Below are positions 1-7,145 of a stretch of 44,698 bases of DNA, piece by piece. The stretch comes from a virus. Every line of letters starts with the position of its first letter. Position 1 is the first letter of the stretch. The notes beneath the pieces were generated by a model that was not told the DNA's origin, ran no database searches, and saw nothing but the letters and a program-made list of their open reading frames with translations. The stretch is taken from the IMG/VR virus record IMGVR_UViG_3300025120_000120, positions 1-44,698 of that record. The stretch is one strand, 5' to 3'. Position numbers and translations under genes: made by a program.

Positions 1-1
1 G

Positions 2-106
2 CTACGGATGTTGAACAACGAAAATGTTAACAATCAAGTTAAGATTGAGTTGGTAGAGGCCATTAAGGAATCTACACCTGAGTGCTATTGGGACGCAAAC
101 GACTAA
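2..106 (+). CDS. C-terminal end of an unknown protein (5' truncated)
   Basis: The frame is open from the window edge to a TAA stop at 104-106 and ends in the residues YWDAND. An ATG at position 8 would give a 32-residue peptide, but the frame is still open at the edge, so this is more likely the tail of a longer gene. No domain is recognisable. It lies upstream of, and in the same direction as, the small early genes. Confidence 0.45.
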   Translation, partial: LRMLNNENVNNQVKIELVEAIKESTPECYWDAND

Positions 107-147
107 AGGAACGGACCTAAAAATCCACTACTTTAGGAGTACCTACA

Positions 148-312
148 ATGAACACACTAAACATGATTCGTAAGCAGATTGAAAAGCAGTCTGCATTGCA
201 TGATGCTCAAATCACTCATACCGCATATCGTGGTGTTGTGGTTAAGAAGTTTAATGCGCCGAAAGAAGTCCACGGTACGTTTACTTATCGCGGACAAACC
301 TATACTAAGTGA
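148..312 (+). CDS. 54-residue DUF4278-like small protein
   Basis: A small basic protein of 54 residues. The ATG is preceded by AGGAG at 134-138, a good ribosome binding site with 9-nt spacing. It contains two YRG motifs, TAYRGVVV near the middle and TYRGQTY at the C-terminus. These resemble the short 'YRG' proteins (DUF4278) found in cyanobacteria and their phages; this match is from memory and not from a search. The function is unknown. A sigma-70-like promoter and a rho-independent terminator follow directly, so it appears to be the last gene of its transcript. Confidence 0.7.
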   Translation: MNTLNMIRKQIEKQSALHDAQITHTAYRGVVVKKFNAPKEVHGTFTYRGQTYTK

Positions 313-341
313 TTGACTTACTGATCATTCATTGATATAAT
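313..341 (+). promoter_or_regulatory. Sigma-70-type early promoter (TTGACT-17-TATAAT)
   Basis: The -35 box TTGACT is at 313-318 and the -10 box TATAAT at 336-341, with a 17-bp spacer. The expected start is about 347-349, giving an 18-nt leader before the ATG at 366. The -10 box touches the left arm of the terminator for the upstream gene, so the new RNA would start inside the hairpin loop and escape it. Confidence 0.75.
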
Positions 342-365
342 GGGGGCCAACGTCCCCATTTTTTT
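341..365 (+). terminator. Rho-independent terminator
   Basis: The stem TGGGGGC (341-347) pairs with GTCCCCA (352-358), including one G-T wobble, around a CAAC loop. A run of seven T follows at 359-365. It should end the transcript carrying the DUF4278-like gene. Confidence 0.8.
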
Positions 366-542
366 ATGGAATCCGATCAGCAAGAACGACTTAAACTAAT
401 TGTTCGTAACTTAAAATCTTTGGTGGAAGTTTTAGAATCTGAGGTGTACTCTGATATTTCTAAATATAATAGCGAAAGAAGTAGTACGTTTATAACCGAT
501 TATGATGAAGTATTTGACGACGATGATGGTTACCCAGACTAA
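366..542 (+). CDS. Hypothetical acidic 58-residue protein
   Basis: 58 residues starting with an ATG about 18 nt after the predicted transcription start. The N-terminal half reads like an amphipathic helix (ERLKLIVRNLKSLVEVLE). The C-terminus is very acidic (FDDDDGYPD). No family is recognised and no Shine-Dalgarno sequence is seen, which is consistent with a short-leader early transcript. It is probably the first gene of an early unit continuing into thyX. Confidence 0.6.
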   Translation: MESDQQERLKLIVRNLKSLVEVLESEVYSDISKYNSERSSTFITDYDEVFDDDDGYPD

Positions 543-547
543 ATTCT

Positions 548-694
548 ATGAAAGAGTTGTCCGAAAAGAAAGCAATTAAAAAAATTATTAAACGGGCGAA
601 GAAACATCCTCAATGGTATTCCCAAGAAGATGTAATGTATGCTAAAATGATGAAGAAGGTACTGAAAAAAAGTGAACAACGTAAAACTGATTAG
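548..694 (+). CDS. Hypothetical basic 48-residue protein
   Basis: A small lysine-rich protein (MKELSEKKAIKKIIK...) with the motif HPQWYSQEDVMYAKMM. It starts 5 nt after the preceding stop and overlaps the GTG start of thyX by 23 nt in another frame, which is typical of tightly packed phage early genes. The function is unknown. It is mainly helical by composition. Confidence 0.6.
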   Translation: MKELSEKKAIKKIIKRAKKHPQWYSQEDVMYAKMMKKVLKKSEQRKTD

Positions 695-1307
695 TGTAAC
701 ACCTGATGCTGAAAAGCATATTGCCTATTGTGCTCGTGTAAGTAATCCTAAAAATCAAGAGAACGATTCTTTTGCAGGACTATTACGTTATTGTATTAAG
801 CATCAACACTGGAGTATTTTTGAACAAGCGTTCATGACTCTGGAGTTGAATACTACTAGGGGCATCGCAGCTCAAGTGCTTCGTCACAGATCATTCACAT
901 ATCAAGAATTCTCACAACGGTATGCTGATGTAAACTGGTTGGATGCTGGTATTCCACTTCCAGAACTGCGTCGTCAGGATGAAAAGAACCGTCAGAACTC
1001 TATTGATGATGTTGATCCTGAACAGACTAAGTTTTTAAACAACCGTATCTCTCAATATTTTGCTGAGGGTATGGATCTTTATAATGAACTTCTGCGTGAG
1101 GGAATCGCAAAGGAGTGTGCTCGTTTTGTGCTTCCCCTCGCAGTACCAACCAGACTCTACATGTCAGGCTCTGTGAGGTCGTGGATCCATTATATCGAGT
1201 TGCGCTCTTCTAATGGCACACAGAAGGAGCATATGGACATTGCTAATGATGCAAAACGTGTATTCACTGAACAGTTTCCCTCCATCTCTGAAGCATTAAA
1301 ATGGTAA
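672..1307 (+). CDS. thyX: FAD-dependent thymidylate synthase ThyX
   Basis: Makes dTMP from dUMP using methylene-tetrahydrofolate, FAD and NADPH, for phage DNA synthesis in the cytoplasm. The signature RHR-x7-S is present at residues 71-81 (RHRSFTYQEFS), and the N-terminal VKLISVTPDAEK matches the family. The length of 211 residues is normal. The start is GTG at 672; no in-frame ATG precedes it, and AAGAAGG lies upstream at 653-659. The end overlaps the next gene by 7 nt. ThyX is a common cyanophage nucleotide-metabolism gene, and its neighbours are other DNA-metabolism genes. Confidence 0.97.
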   Translation: MNNVKLISVTPDAEKHIAYCARVSNPKNQENDSFAGLLRYCIKHQHWSIFEQAFMTLELNTTRGIAAQVLRHRSFTYQEFSQRYADVNWLDAGIPLPELRRQDEKNRQNSIDDVDPEQTKFLNNRISQYFAEGMDLYNELLREGIAKECARFVLPLAVPTRLYMSGSVRSWIHYIELRSSNGTQKEHMDIANDAKRVFTEQFPSISEALKW

Positions 1308-1813
1308 AAGTCATTGACAATTTTCTTTCGGAGGAAAGTTACAATGAGATGAAAAGATTAATGGTTTTCAATCCCAATCTTTCTTTTTTTGCTAGAGATT
1401 ATGTTGGTGAAGATTCTTTATCAGAGGCACAAGAATCAAATTTAGATAATTATTATAACTATTTCTTTACTCACACTGTCTTTATTGAGGACGAACCCGA
1501 AAGTCCACTGTACTATGATATCAAAAAACACTTTGAGGATAAATTAGAGATTGAAACTTTATTAAGAATCCGAATAAATCTTTATCCAAGTGCCGATATA
1601 GTTAGAGAACATGGATCGCATATTGATTATAACTTTAGTCACACTGCCGCTATCTATTGTCTTAATACGTGCAATGGATTCACACGAATAGGTGAAGATA
1701 AGGTAGAGAGTGTTGCCAATAGAATGTATTTTTTTGATGGCAGTGAATTTCACAACTCAAGTAATACTTCTAATGCCATGTCTCGATTCAATCTTGTTTT
1801 CAATTACATTTAA
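1301..1813 (+). CDS. Putative Fe(II)/2-oxoglutarate dioxygenase-fold protein (paralogue A)
   Basis: A 170-residue protein with the layout of a double-stranded beta-helix dioxygenase. H107-I-D109 gives the HxD pair, H151 the distal histidine (DGSEFHNSS) and R162 the likely 2-oxoglutarate-binding arginine (SRFNLVF). Its C-terminal half is clearly paralogous to the gene at 40015, sharing ESVANRM and RFN-x2-FNY at identical residue spacing. The substrate is unknown. It overlaps thyX by 7 nt, so it is probably co-expressed with it. Function is inferred from motifs only. Confidence 0.7.
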   Translation: MVKVIDNFLSEESYNEMKRLMVFNPNLSFFARDYVGEDSLSEAQESNLDNYYNYFFTHTVFIEDEPESPLYYDIKKHFEDKLEIETLLRIRINLYPSADIVREHGSHIDYNFSHTAAIYCLNTCNGFTRIGEDKVESVANRMYFFDGSEFHNSSNTSNAMSRFNLVFNYI

Positions 1814-1819
1814 TAAATA
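1813..1819 (+). promoter_or_regulatory. Putative T4-type late promoter (ATAAATA)
   Basis: ATAAATA begins at the stop codon of the upstream gene and lies 22 nt before the ATG at 1842. It matches the phage late promoter -10 sequence, which is read by the gp55/gp33 machinery in T4 relatives. Confidence 0.5.
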
Positions 1820-1841
1820 TTTACGTGGTTAACTAAATTCT

Positions 1842-2126
1842 ATGGCAACTTACCCTGTTATTAATAAGGAAACTGAAGAACAAAAAGAAGTATCAATGAG
1901 TGTCCATGATTGGGATCAGTGGTGTGCTGATAATCCTGATTGGAGTAGAGATTATTCTGATCCATCTACCGCACCTGCTCTCGGAGTTGAGGTTGGTGAA
2001 TGGAGGGATAAACTTGTTAACAGAAACCCTGGATGGGGTGAAGTCCTTAAGAAGGCCGATAAATCTGGAGGTATCTCTGGACGATTAGCTAAGAAAGGAA
2101 TTGGTACAACACAAGGGGATGACTGA
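1842..2126 (+). CDS. Conserved T4-like phage hypothetical protein (FmdB-like N-terminus)
   Basis: 94 residues. The opening ATYPVINKETEEQKEVSMS follows the pattern of the small FmdB/zinc-ribbon-like proteins of cyanophages (PTYxxxN-x3-GE...MS). The zinc-binding cysteine pairs are absent; only one Cys is seen, in DQWCADNPDW. The C-terminus (NPGWGEVLKK... GRLAKKGIGT) is basic. The function is unknown. It sits directly before phoH, a placement I recall for such proteins in related phages, with a possible late promoter upstream. Confidence 0.65.
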   Translation: MATYPVINKETEEQKEVSMSVHDWDQWCADNPDWSRDYSDPSTAPALGVEVGEWRDKLVNRNPGWGEVLKKADKSGGISGRLAKKGIGTTQGDD

Positions 2127-2131
2127 ATAGT

Positions 2132-2884
2132 ATGCCTACAAAAAGAAAGAGAGATCAACCGATCGGTGTTGGTTTAACTGCTAAGCAAATGAAGCGTAAA
2201 AAACCCATCAATACTGATTTGATGAGGGACATTGATCCCCTTACAGAAAATCAAAAATTACTTTTTGATGCATATTCAAAAGGTAAAAATCTAGTAGCAT
2301 ACGGTGCTGCTGGAACTGGTAAAACTTTTATTACACTTTATAATGCATTACAGGATGTTCTTGACGAAAGATCCCCCTACGAAAAAATTTATATCGTTCG
2401 TTCTCTAGTAGCGACAAGAGAGATTGGTTTCCTACCTGGAGATCATGAGGACAAATCATCCTTATATCAGATTCCATATAAAAATATGGTAAAGTATATG
2501 TTTGAGTTGCCTACAGAAACAGATTTTGAAATGCTTTATGGCAATCTAAAAACACAAGGAACGATTAGTTTCTGGAGCACGTCATTCATCCGTGGTACAA
2601 CTCTTGATAAAGCAGTTATTATTGTTGATGAATATCAAAACTTGAATTTTCATGAACTTGATAGTATTATTACTAGGGTTGGTGAAGATACTAAGATCAT
2701 GTTCTGTGGTGATGCTACTCAGACTGACTTGGTAAAACAAAATGAAAGGAATGGTATTCATGACTTCATGAATATTCTAAGAGTGATGCCATCCGTTGAT
2801 ATTATTGAGTTTGGTGTTGAAGATATTGTCCGCTCTGGACTCTGTAAAGAGTATCTTATGGCAAAACATGAACTGAATTTATGA
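2132..2884 (+). CDS. phoH: PhoH-like P-loop ATPase
   Basis: 250 residues. Walker A is GAAGTGKT (58-65) and Walker B is VIIVDE (162-167). The motif FCGDATQTD near residue 191 is typical of PhoH family ATPases, which share a helicase-like core. PhoH is a common marker gene of marine phages; its role is uncertain, with RNA metabolism or phosphate-stress response proposed. The basic N-terminus (PTKRKRDQP) precedes the ATPase core. The stop overlaps the next ATG (ATGA), suggesting coupled translation. Confidence 0.95.
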   Translation: MPTKRKRDQPIGVGLTAKQMKRKKPINTDLMRDIDPLTENQKLLFDAYSKGKNLVAYGAAGTGKTFITLYNALQDVLDERSPYEKIYIVRSLVATREIGFLPGDHEDKSSLYQIPYKNMVKYMFELPTETDFEMLYGNLKTQGTISFWSTSFIRGTTLDKAVIIVDEYQNLNFHELDSIITRVGEDTKIMFCGDATQTDLVKQNERNGIHDFMNILRVMPSVDIIEFGVEDIVRSGLCKEYLMAKHELNL

Positions 2885-3567
2885 TTCCTGCGACATGTGT
2901 AGATGGTTTCTGGGATGATCCAGATTCAGTACGAGATTATGGTTTAAGTTTAGATTTTGAACCAGGAAATATCGAAACAAATTTTCCTGGCGAAAGAACT
3001 AAATCCCTTGAGATTATTGACAGGGGGTTTTTTGATCTTTCTATGGAACGATTGATGACATGTTTTTTTGATATGTCAAACACTGAAGTGACATGGGAAG
3101 CAAGTTGTTTCTTTCAAAAGATATACACATATCATGATGATAAAAATCATCCCATGAACACTGGGTGGCCACACCTAGATTCTAATACACACTTCGCTGC
3201 AGTTGTCTACCTCAATAAGGAGACAAGTTTTGATGCTGGTACAACCATTCTTTCTCCTAAAAACGGATACGAATATCTAAATCAATGTGCTGAACTGACA
3301 GGAAAAGATTTATGTCTTAGAAATGATCTTTATCACAACTTAGATGTTGATGTAGATTTGTATGCAAAAACACTCAAAAAACATAATAATAGATTTGATA
3401 CCACACTAGAATTCAAAAATTGTTATAATAGGATGGTTGCATATAATGGTAGAACTTGGCACAAAGAATCAAATTTTTGGGTTCCTGAAGAATTTAGATT
3501 GACACAAATATTTTTTATCAACTTTGTTAATGGTAACTCCCCCCTTAAAAGACTAGGACATTATTAA
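2881..3567 (+). CDS. Putative 2OG-Fe(II) dioxygenase-like protein (DUF6445-like)
   Basis: 228 residues. H98-L-D100 (GWPHLDSNTHFAAVVYLN), H194 (GRTWHKES) and R206 (EFRLTQIFF) fit an HxD...H...R metal and co-substrate site on a double-stranded beta-helix. The layout resembles phage proteins grouped as DUF6445; this assignment is from memory. The substrate is unknown. It overlaps phoH by 4 nt and the exonuclease gene by 1 nt (TAATG), so it is co-translated with replication genes and not with structural ones. Confidence 0.65.
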   Translation: MIPATCVDGFWDDPDSVRDYGLSLDFEPGNIETNFPGERTKSLEIIDRGFFDLSMERLMTCFFDMSNTEVTWEASCFFQKIYTYHDDKNHPMNTGWPHLDSNTHFAAVVYLNKETSFDAGTTILSPKNGYEYLNQCAELTGKDLCLRNDLYHNLDVDVDLYAKTLKKHNNRFDTTLEFKNCYNRMVAYNGRTWHKESNFWVPEEFRLTQIFFINFVNGNSPLKRLGHY

Positions 3568-4250
3568 TGCAATTTACTCATCATAATTATCTCGGTGACA
3601 TTGAACTAAACAAGAAAGAAACAAATGGCATCCGTCTCTACAACCTTCCAAGTGGAGACTGGGTTCCTTCTATCACATCAGTAACTTCTTTTTACAACCG
3701 ACAGATCTTTGTCAAGTGGCGTAAGCGAGTTGGTATTGAAGAAGCAAATCGTATTACGAAGAAAGCAACTACTCGTGGTACCGATTTCCATGAAGCAGTT
3801 GAAGTGTACATGCGGAACAATGAAATAAACTGGGATGACTTTCGTCCTCTTACTCAGTTTATGTTTCATCATGCCAAACCATATCTGGATAAGATAAATA
3901 ACATACACGCTATCGAAAGGACTCTGTACTCTGAGTACCTTGGATTGGCTGGTAGGGTAGACTGTATCGGAGAATACGAGGGAGAGTTAGCAGTCATTGA
4001 CTTTAAGACATCTGAAAAGATTAAACCTGAAAAGTGGTTAGAAAATTATTTTGTTCAGGAAATGTTTTATGCTTCAGCATACTTTGAGATGACTGGTATC
4101 CCTGTCAAAAAACTTATTACCATTATGGTGACTCCCAGTGGTGAAGTAGAAGTATTTGACAAAAGGAACAAAGGGGATTATATTAAACTTCTAGTTCGTT
4201 ACATTAAAGAATTTGTACATCACAATACTAGGGCGCAGAATGGAGAATGA
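3567..4250 (+). CDS. PD-(D/E)XK exonuclease (MGME1/Cas4-like)
   Basis: 227 residues of the RecB/Cas4-type nuclease superfamily. The likely active-site residues are H75 (FHEAVE), D132 (GRVD), D145 and K147 (VIDFKTS) and Q164 (FVQEMFYA). The order H...D...DxK...Q is that of the family. It probably degrades or processes single-stranded DNA ends during replication or recombination. This is a standard cyanophage gene annotated simply as exonuclease. It overlaps its neighbours on both sides. Confidence 0.88.
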   Translation: MQFTHHNYLGDIELNKKETNGIRLYNLPSGDWVPSITSVTSFYNRQIFVKWRKRVGIEEANRITKKATTRGTDFHEAVEVYMRNNEINWDDFRPLTQFMFHHAKPYLDKINNIHAIERTLYSEYLGLAGRVDCIGEYEGELAVIDFKTSEKIKPEKWLENYFVQEMFYASAYFEMTGIPVKKLITIMVTPSGEVEVFDKRNKGDYIKLLVRYIKEFVHHNTRAQNGE

Positions 4251-4497
4251 ACTAGAAAAAGCACTAGAAAAGAAATTCTTCTGCCCGTCAAAATTTGCAC
4301 ATGATATTGAACACCTTGTTCTTGATAACAAAGGTATGAGTTACATCGATGCCATTGTTCACTTCTGTGATCTAAATGCAATTGACGTGGAATCTGTACC
4401 CAAACTTATTTCAAAACCTCTTAAAGAGAAGTTAAAATGTGAAGCAACGGAACTTAACTTTTTAAAGAGAACATCTCGTGCCAAATTGCCTCTTTGA
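4240..4497 (+). CDS. 33: Late promoter transcription accessory protein gp33
   Basis: An 85-residue protein matching cyanophage gp33 in its core features: an N-terminal acidic helix, FCPSKFAHDIEHLV, SYIDAIVHFCDLN, and the ending LNFLKRTSRAKLPL. In T4, gp33 bridges host RNA polymerase (beta flap) and the sliding clamp to activate late promoters. ATG at 4240 is chosen because the protein family begins at MENELE; an upstream in-frame ATG (4213) lies deep within the exonuclease gene. The late boxes listed elsewhere in the window are its expected targets. Confidence 0.85.
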   Translation: MENELEKALEKKFFCPSKFAHDIEHLVLDNKGMSYIDAIVHFCDLNAIDVESVPKLISKPLKEKLKCEATELNFLKRTSRAKLPL

Positions 4498-4550
4498 TTC
4501 CAAAAAGGGGGCAAAAATTTTTCCGGCAAATTTTTCACTTATAGGATTTT
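4498..4550 (+). repeat. Conserved intergenic element, copy 1
   Basis: Starts directly after the gp33 stop. It contains AAAAAGGGGG, then an 8-bp inverted repeat AAAAATTT/AAATTTTT flanking TTCCGGC, then TATAGGATTTTT just before the gp59 start. A close copy lies at 22730-22785, with CCGGCAAATTTTT identical (4523-4535 and 22755-22767). Possible roles are a processing hairpin, an attenuator or a regulatory site; the sequence alone does not decide. Confidence 0.6.
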
Positions 4551-4556
4551 TCAGTG

Positions 4557-5153
4557 ATGCCGTTCGATGCATATAAATCATATATCTCTTTAAAGAATCA
4601 TTTTACTAAAGAGAAATACGATTATCATAAGTACTGCGGTAAAAGTCGTGCCTCAGTACAATCTTTTTATAAACGCAAAGATAGATTTTGGTTTGAAAAA
4701 TTATCACGTAACAAATCAGATAAAGAAGTAATTGAGTTTTTTGTATCTAACTTTATTGATTGCACTGATCCAGGAAAACTGTGGATTGGTGAAATGATTC
4801 GAGAAGGTGAAGGTAGATACGTATCATGGAAAAAACGAACTCAATCTCTTACATATCTTTTCAAGGAAGAGACTGATAAAATTTTCTTTGATAATAATTT
4901 CGATTCAATGTTTGCTTTGAATGGATCAAAACATCCTCAAATTCTAAAAGAATATTTGAAAAGTAATATATCTATTGAAACGATGGTAATTTTAAATCAT
5001 ATACTTGGATACAAAAATAATTGGGATAAGCAATTGAAAGATCCAGTATGGGAATCTGTTAGTATGAAAATTAGAAAATACTCACCCTTTCTAAATATTG
5101 ATGTATTTCGTTATAAAAAAATACTTAAACAGGTAGTCCTAGGAGAAACATGA
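4557..5153 (+). CDS. 59: Replicative helicase loader gp59
   Basis: 198 residues homologous to T4 gp59, which loads the gp41 helicase onto gp32-coated forks. Supporting motifs are YDYHKYCGKSRASVQSFYKR-like N-terminal text, RFWFEKLSR, and WIGEM; the order and total length (T4 about 217) agree. ATG 4557 is preferred over GTG 4554; AGGA at 4543-4546 serves as the ribosome binding site. It is followed with a 4-nt overlap by the DUF1825 gene and then gp32, its known partner. Confidence 0.85.
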   Translation: MPFDAYKSYISLKNHFTKEKYDYHKYCGKSRASVQSFYKRKDRFWFEKLSRNKSDKEVIEFFVSNFIDCTDPGKLWIGEMIREGEGRYVSWKKRTQSLTYLFKEETDKIFFDNNFDSMFALNGSKHPQILKEYLKSNISIETMVILNHILGYKNNWDKQLKDPVWESVSMKIRKYSPFLNIDVFRYKKILKQVVLGET

Positions 5154-5494
5154 GTTTTTTTGAATCCGAAGTAGTTCGGGCAGAAATGACACAGATCCAG
5201 GAACTTCAAGAAGAAGTTTATGGTAATGTCTTTAAATTTCCCTCTATGTCAAAAGTGGAGAAGAAATTTCATGTTGCTTTGATGGAAAAACTTCTTGATA
5301 AACAAAAAATCCTTTATGCTCGTTTGAGTTTATCGGATGATCCTGAAGCAAAGATGATGAAATCTCGCATTGTAGAATCTGCTACAATGATGGGACTACC
5401 TCAAGACGTTGACATCAATGTTGTCTTCTCTAACATGAGTAAGATGCTTGATACGATGAAGAAGCAACTTGACATTCAGGGTGACGAGTTGTAG
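5150..5494 (+). CDS. DUF1825 family protein (cyanobacterial type)
   Basis: 114 residues. The opening MSFFESEVVRAEM and the later MEKLLDKQKILYARLSLSDD, then NMSKMLDTMKKQL, follow the pattern of DUF1825, a small all-alpha family otherwise typical of cyanobacteria (MAFFDSEIV... RFELSDD... ERMK). The function is unknown. The start is supported by AGGAG at 5140-5144. Placement between gp59 and gp32 suggests a role at the replication fork, which is an inference. Its presence is one of the better pointers to a cyanobacterial host. Confidence 0.75.
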   Translation: MSFFESEVVRAEMTQIQELQEEVYGNVFKFPSMSKVEKKFHVALMEKLLDKQKILYARLSLSDDPEAKMMKSRIVESATMMGLPQDVDINVVFSNMSKMLDTMKKQLDIQGDEL

Positions 5495-5538
5495 AATAAC
5501 GAAGTACCTAAAGCCAAATCTAACTAATACAAAATACA

Positions 5539-6483
5539 ATGTCATTTTCTGATCTTAAAAAGCAATCCTCTATTGGTTCTCTAACTTCTAAACTTGTTAA
5601 GGAAGTTGAGAAGATGAATAATACCGCCAGTGGAGGTGATGATCGTCTTTGGAAACCCGAAGTCGATAAAGTAGGTAACGGTTTTGCTGTTCTCCGTTTC
5701 CTTCCTGCCCCTGATGGAGAAGATCTCCCTTGGGCAAAAATGTATTCACATGCCTTCCAAGGTGTCGGTGGTTGGTATATTGAGAACTCTTTAACTACTC
5801 TCGGGCAGAAAGATCCTGTTTCTGAGCACAACCGCGAACTGTGGAACAGTGGTATCGAATCCAACAAAGATGTTGTTCGTAAGCAGAAGCGTAAACTGTC
5901 TTACTATGCAAATGTGTATGTTGTAAAAGATCCTACTAATCCTCACAATGAGGGTAGTGTCTTCCTCTACAAGTTCGGCAAGAAGATCTTTGACAAGATC
6001 ATGGAAGCAATGCAACCTGAATTTGAAGATGAAACACCAATCAATCCTTTTGATTTTTGGGGCGGAGCAAACTTTAAACTGAAGATTGTGAAGAAGGATG
6101 GTTACTGGAATTACGATAAGTCTGAGTTTGAAGCAGCATCGCCACTTCTCTCTGATGATGAAGCCATGGAGGCAGTCTGGAAGAAGCAATATTCTCTTGC
6201 TGCATTAACTGCTGAAGATCAATTCAAGTCTCATGAAGATCTTGAGCGTCGTCTGAAGTATGTTCTTGGACAGAAGTCTCATACTACTTCTCCTGTAGAT
6301 GAAGAGACTCAGTATGATGATTATGCTGCTAAAGAGACTGCAGAGCGTCAGATTCAAGAGTCTTTGTCACGCTCTAAGCCTGACTTTAATGCACCTGACA
6401 TCACCGCTTCTGCACCATCACCTAAGTCTGATGATGATGAAGATGATGCACTCTCCTACTTCCAAAAACTGGCAGAGAGTTAA
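5539..6483 (+). CDS. 32: Single-stranded DNA-binding protein gp32
   Basis: 314 residues. The N-terminal LAST-type region (FSDLKKQSSIGSLTSKLVKEVEK), the OB-fold core (FAVLRFLPAPDGEDLPWAKMY ... LWNSG ... RKLSYYANVYVVKDP) and the acidic C-terminal tail (SDDDEDDALSYF) match gp32. It coats single-stranded DNA and recruits replication proteins. The zinc ligands of T4 gp32 (His plus three Cys) are not seen; there is no cysteine in the corresponding loop. It converges with gp53 on the other strand, and the two stop codons overlap in TTAATTAA. Confidence 0.95.
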   Translation: MSFSDLKKQSSIGSLTSKLVKEVEKMNNTASGGDDRLWKPEVDKVGNGFAVLRFLPAPDGEDLPWAKMYSHAFQGVGGWYIENSLTTLGQKDPVSEHNRELWNSGIESNKDVVRKQKRKLSYYANVYVVKDPTNPHNEGSVFLYKFGKKIFDKIMEAMQPEFEDETPINPFDFWGGANFKLKIVKKDGYWNYDKSEFEAASPLLSDDEAMEAVWKKQYSLAALTAEDQFKSHEDLERRLKYVLGQKSHTTSPVDEETQYDDYAAKETAERQIQESLSRSKPDFNAPDITASAPSPKSDDDEDDALSYFQKLAES

Positions 6484-7145
6484 TTAAATAATCTGATATC
6501 TTCCCCTCTTTTCAAGGTTCTGTTCACATATTGATCAGAACCTTTTTTATATGGCATCAAGTTTTCAACATCATCTAAAACAAGTTCAATATAATTTGGT
6601 TTCAATAAATATATACTTCTTTTTTCTTCCTCTTTTCTTATTTCATAAGTGTAGTTCGTTACCGCATCTACATCGTTCTTGATGACGTATTGATTTCTTT
6701 TTACGTCAAAGTATTCTACTTTATAATTTTTAGGAACAGTTAAACCTTTTTGAACTACAGTGCCACCAGAGTCATTTTTTACTTCTCTTGTCTCATAGTG
6801 GTGAATGTTTTCTGTATTTTGAATACTTCCATATTTTTTAATTAAAAAATTATTAAAAGCATTTTGTGTAAGTGGCCATTCTGTTTGAACATTGATGATA
6901 TTATTTGAAAGAAGAACTAACCAATCAAATGCCTCATCTCCATAAATGTCAAAAGATACGTTATCTGGACGAGAGTCTCCCCTTATTTCATACTTAGTGA
7001 AGTATGCTATATTTTTTAAGATGTCTTGACGAATTTTGACTCTCTTAAAAAGATTTTTTACTTTTGTATAATCACCAATAGTTTTTCCATCAGAATCTCT
7101 ACTGACGTAATCAAAATCTGGAACTTGTCTAAAGTAACTTGCCAT
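6480..7145 (-). CDS. 53: Baseplate wedge subunit gp53
   Basis: 221 residues similar to T4 gp53 (196 residues). Motifs are YFRQVPDFDYVSR at the N-terminus, DILKNIAYFTKYEI, and YGDEAFDWLVLLSNNI followed by the W/P segment. In T4, gp53 joins wedges around the hub. It is the last gene of a four-gene minus-strand unit, and its start abuts the stop of gp48. Its 3' end carries the plus-strand gp32 terminator in antisense, a small constraint on its C-terminus. Confidence 0.88.
   Translation of the reverse strand: MASYFRQVPDFDYVSRDSDGKTIGDYTKVKNLFKRVKIRQDILKNIAYFTKYEIRGDSRPDNVSFDIYGDEAFDWLVLLSNNIINVQTEWPLTQNAFNNFLIKKYGSIQNTENIHHYETREVKNDSGGTVVQKGLTVPKNYKVEYFDVKRNQYVIKNDVDAVTNYTYEIRKEEEKRSIYLLKPNYIELVLDDVENLMPYKKGSDQYVNRTLKRGEDIRLFN
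6514..6548 (+). terminator. 32: Rho-independent terminator of the gp32 transcript
   Basis: AAGGTTCTG (6514-6522) and CAGAACCTT (6536-6544) form a perfect 9-bp stem with a 13-nt loop, ending in six T (6543-6548). It lies 30 nt after the gp32 stop and inside the C-terminal coding sequence of the opposing gp53 gene. Confidence 0.85.

Noticed and set aside
5091-5097. CTAAATA before the DUF1825 gene
   Set aside because: It lies inside the gp59 coding region in a stretch of replication genes, with wrong timing and a distance of more than 50 nt.
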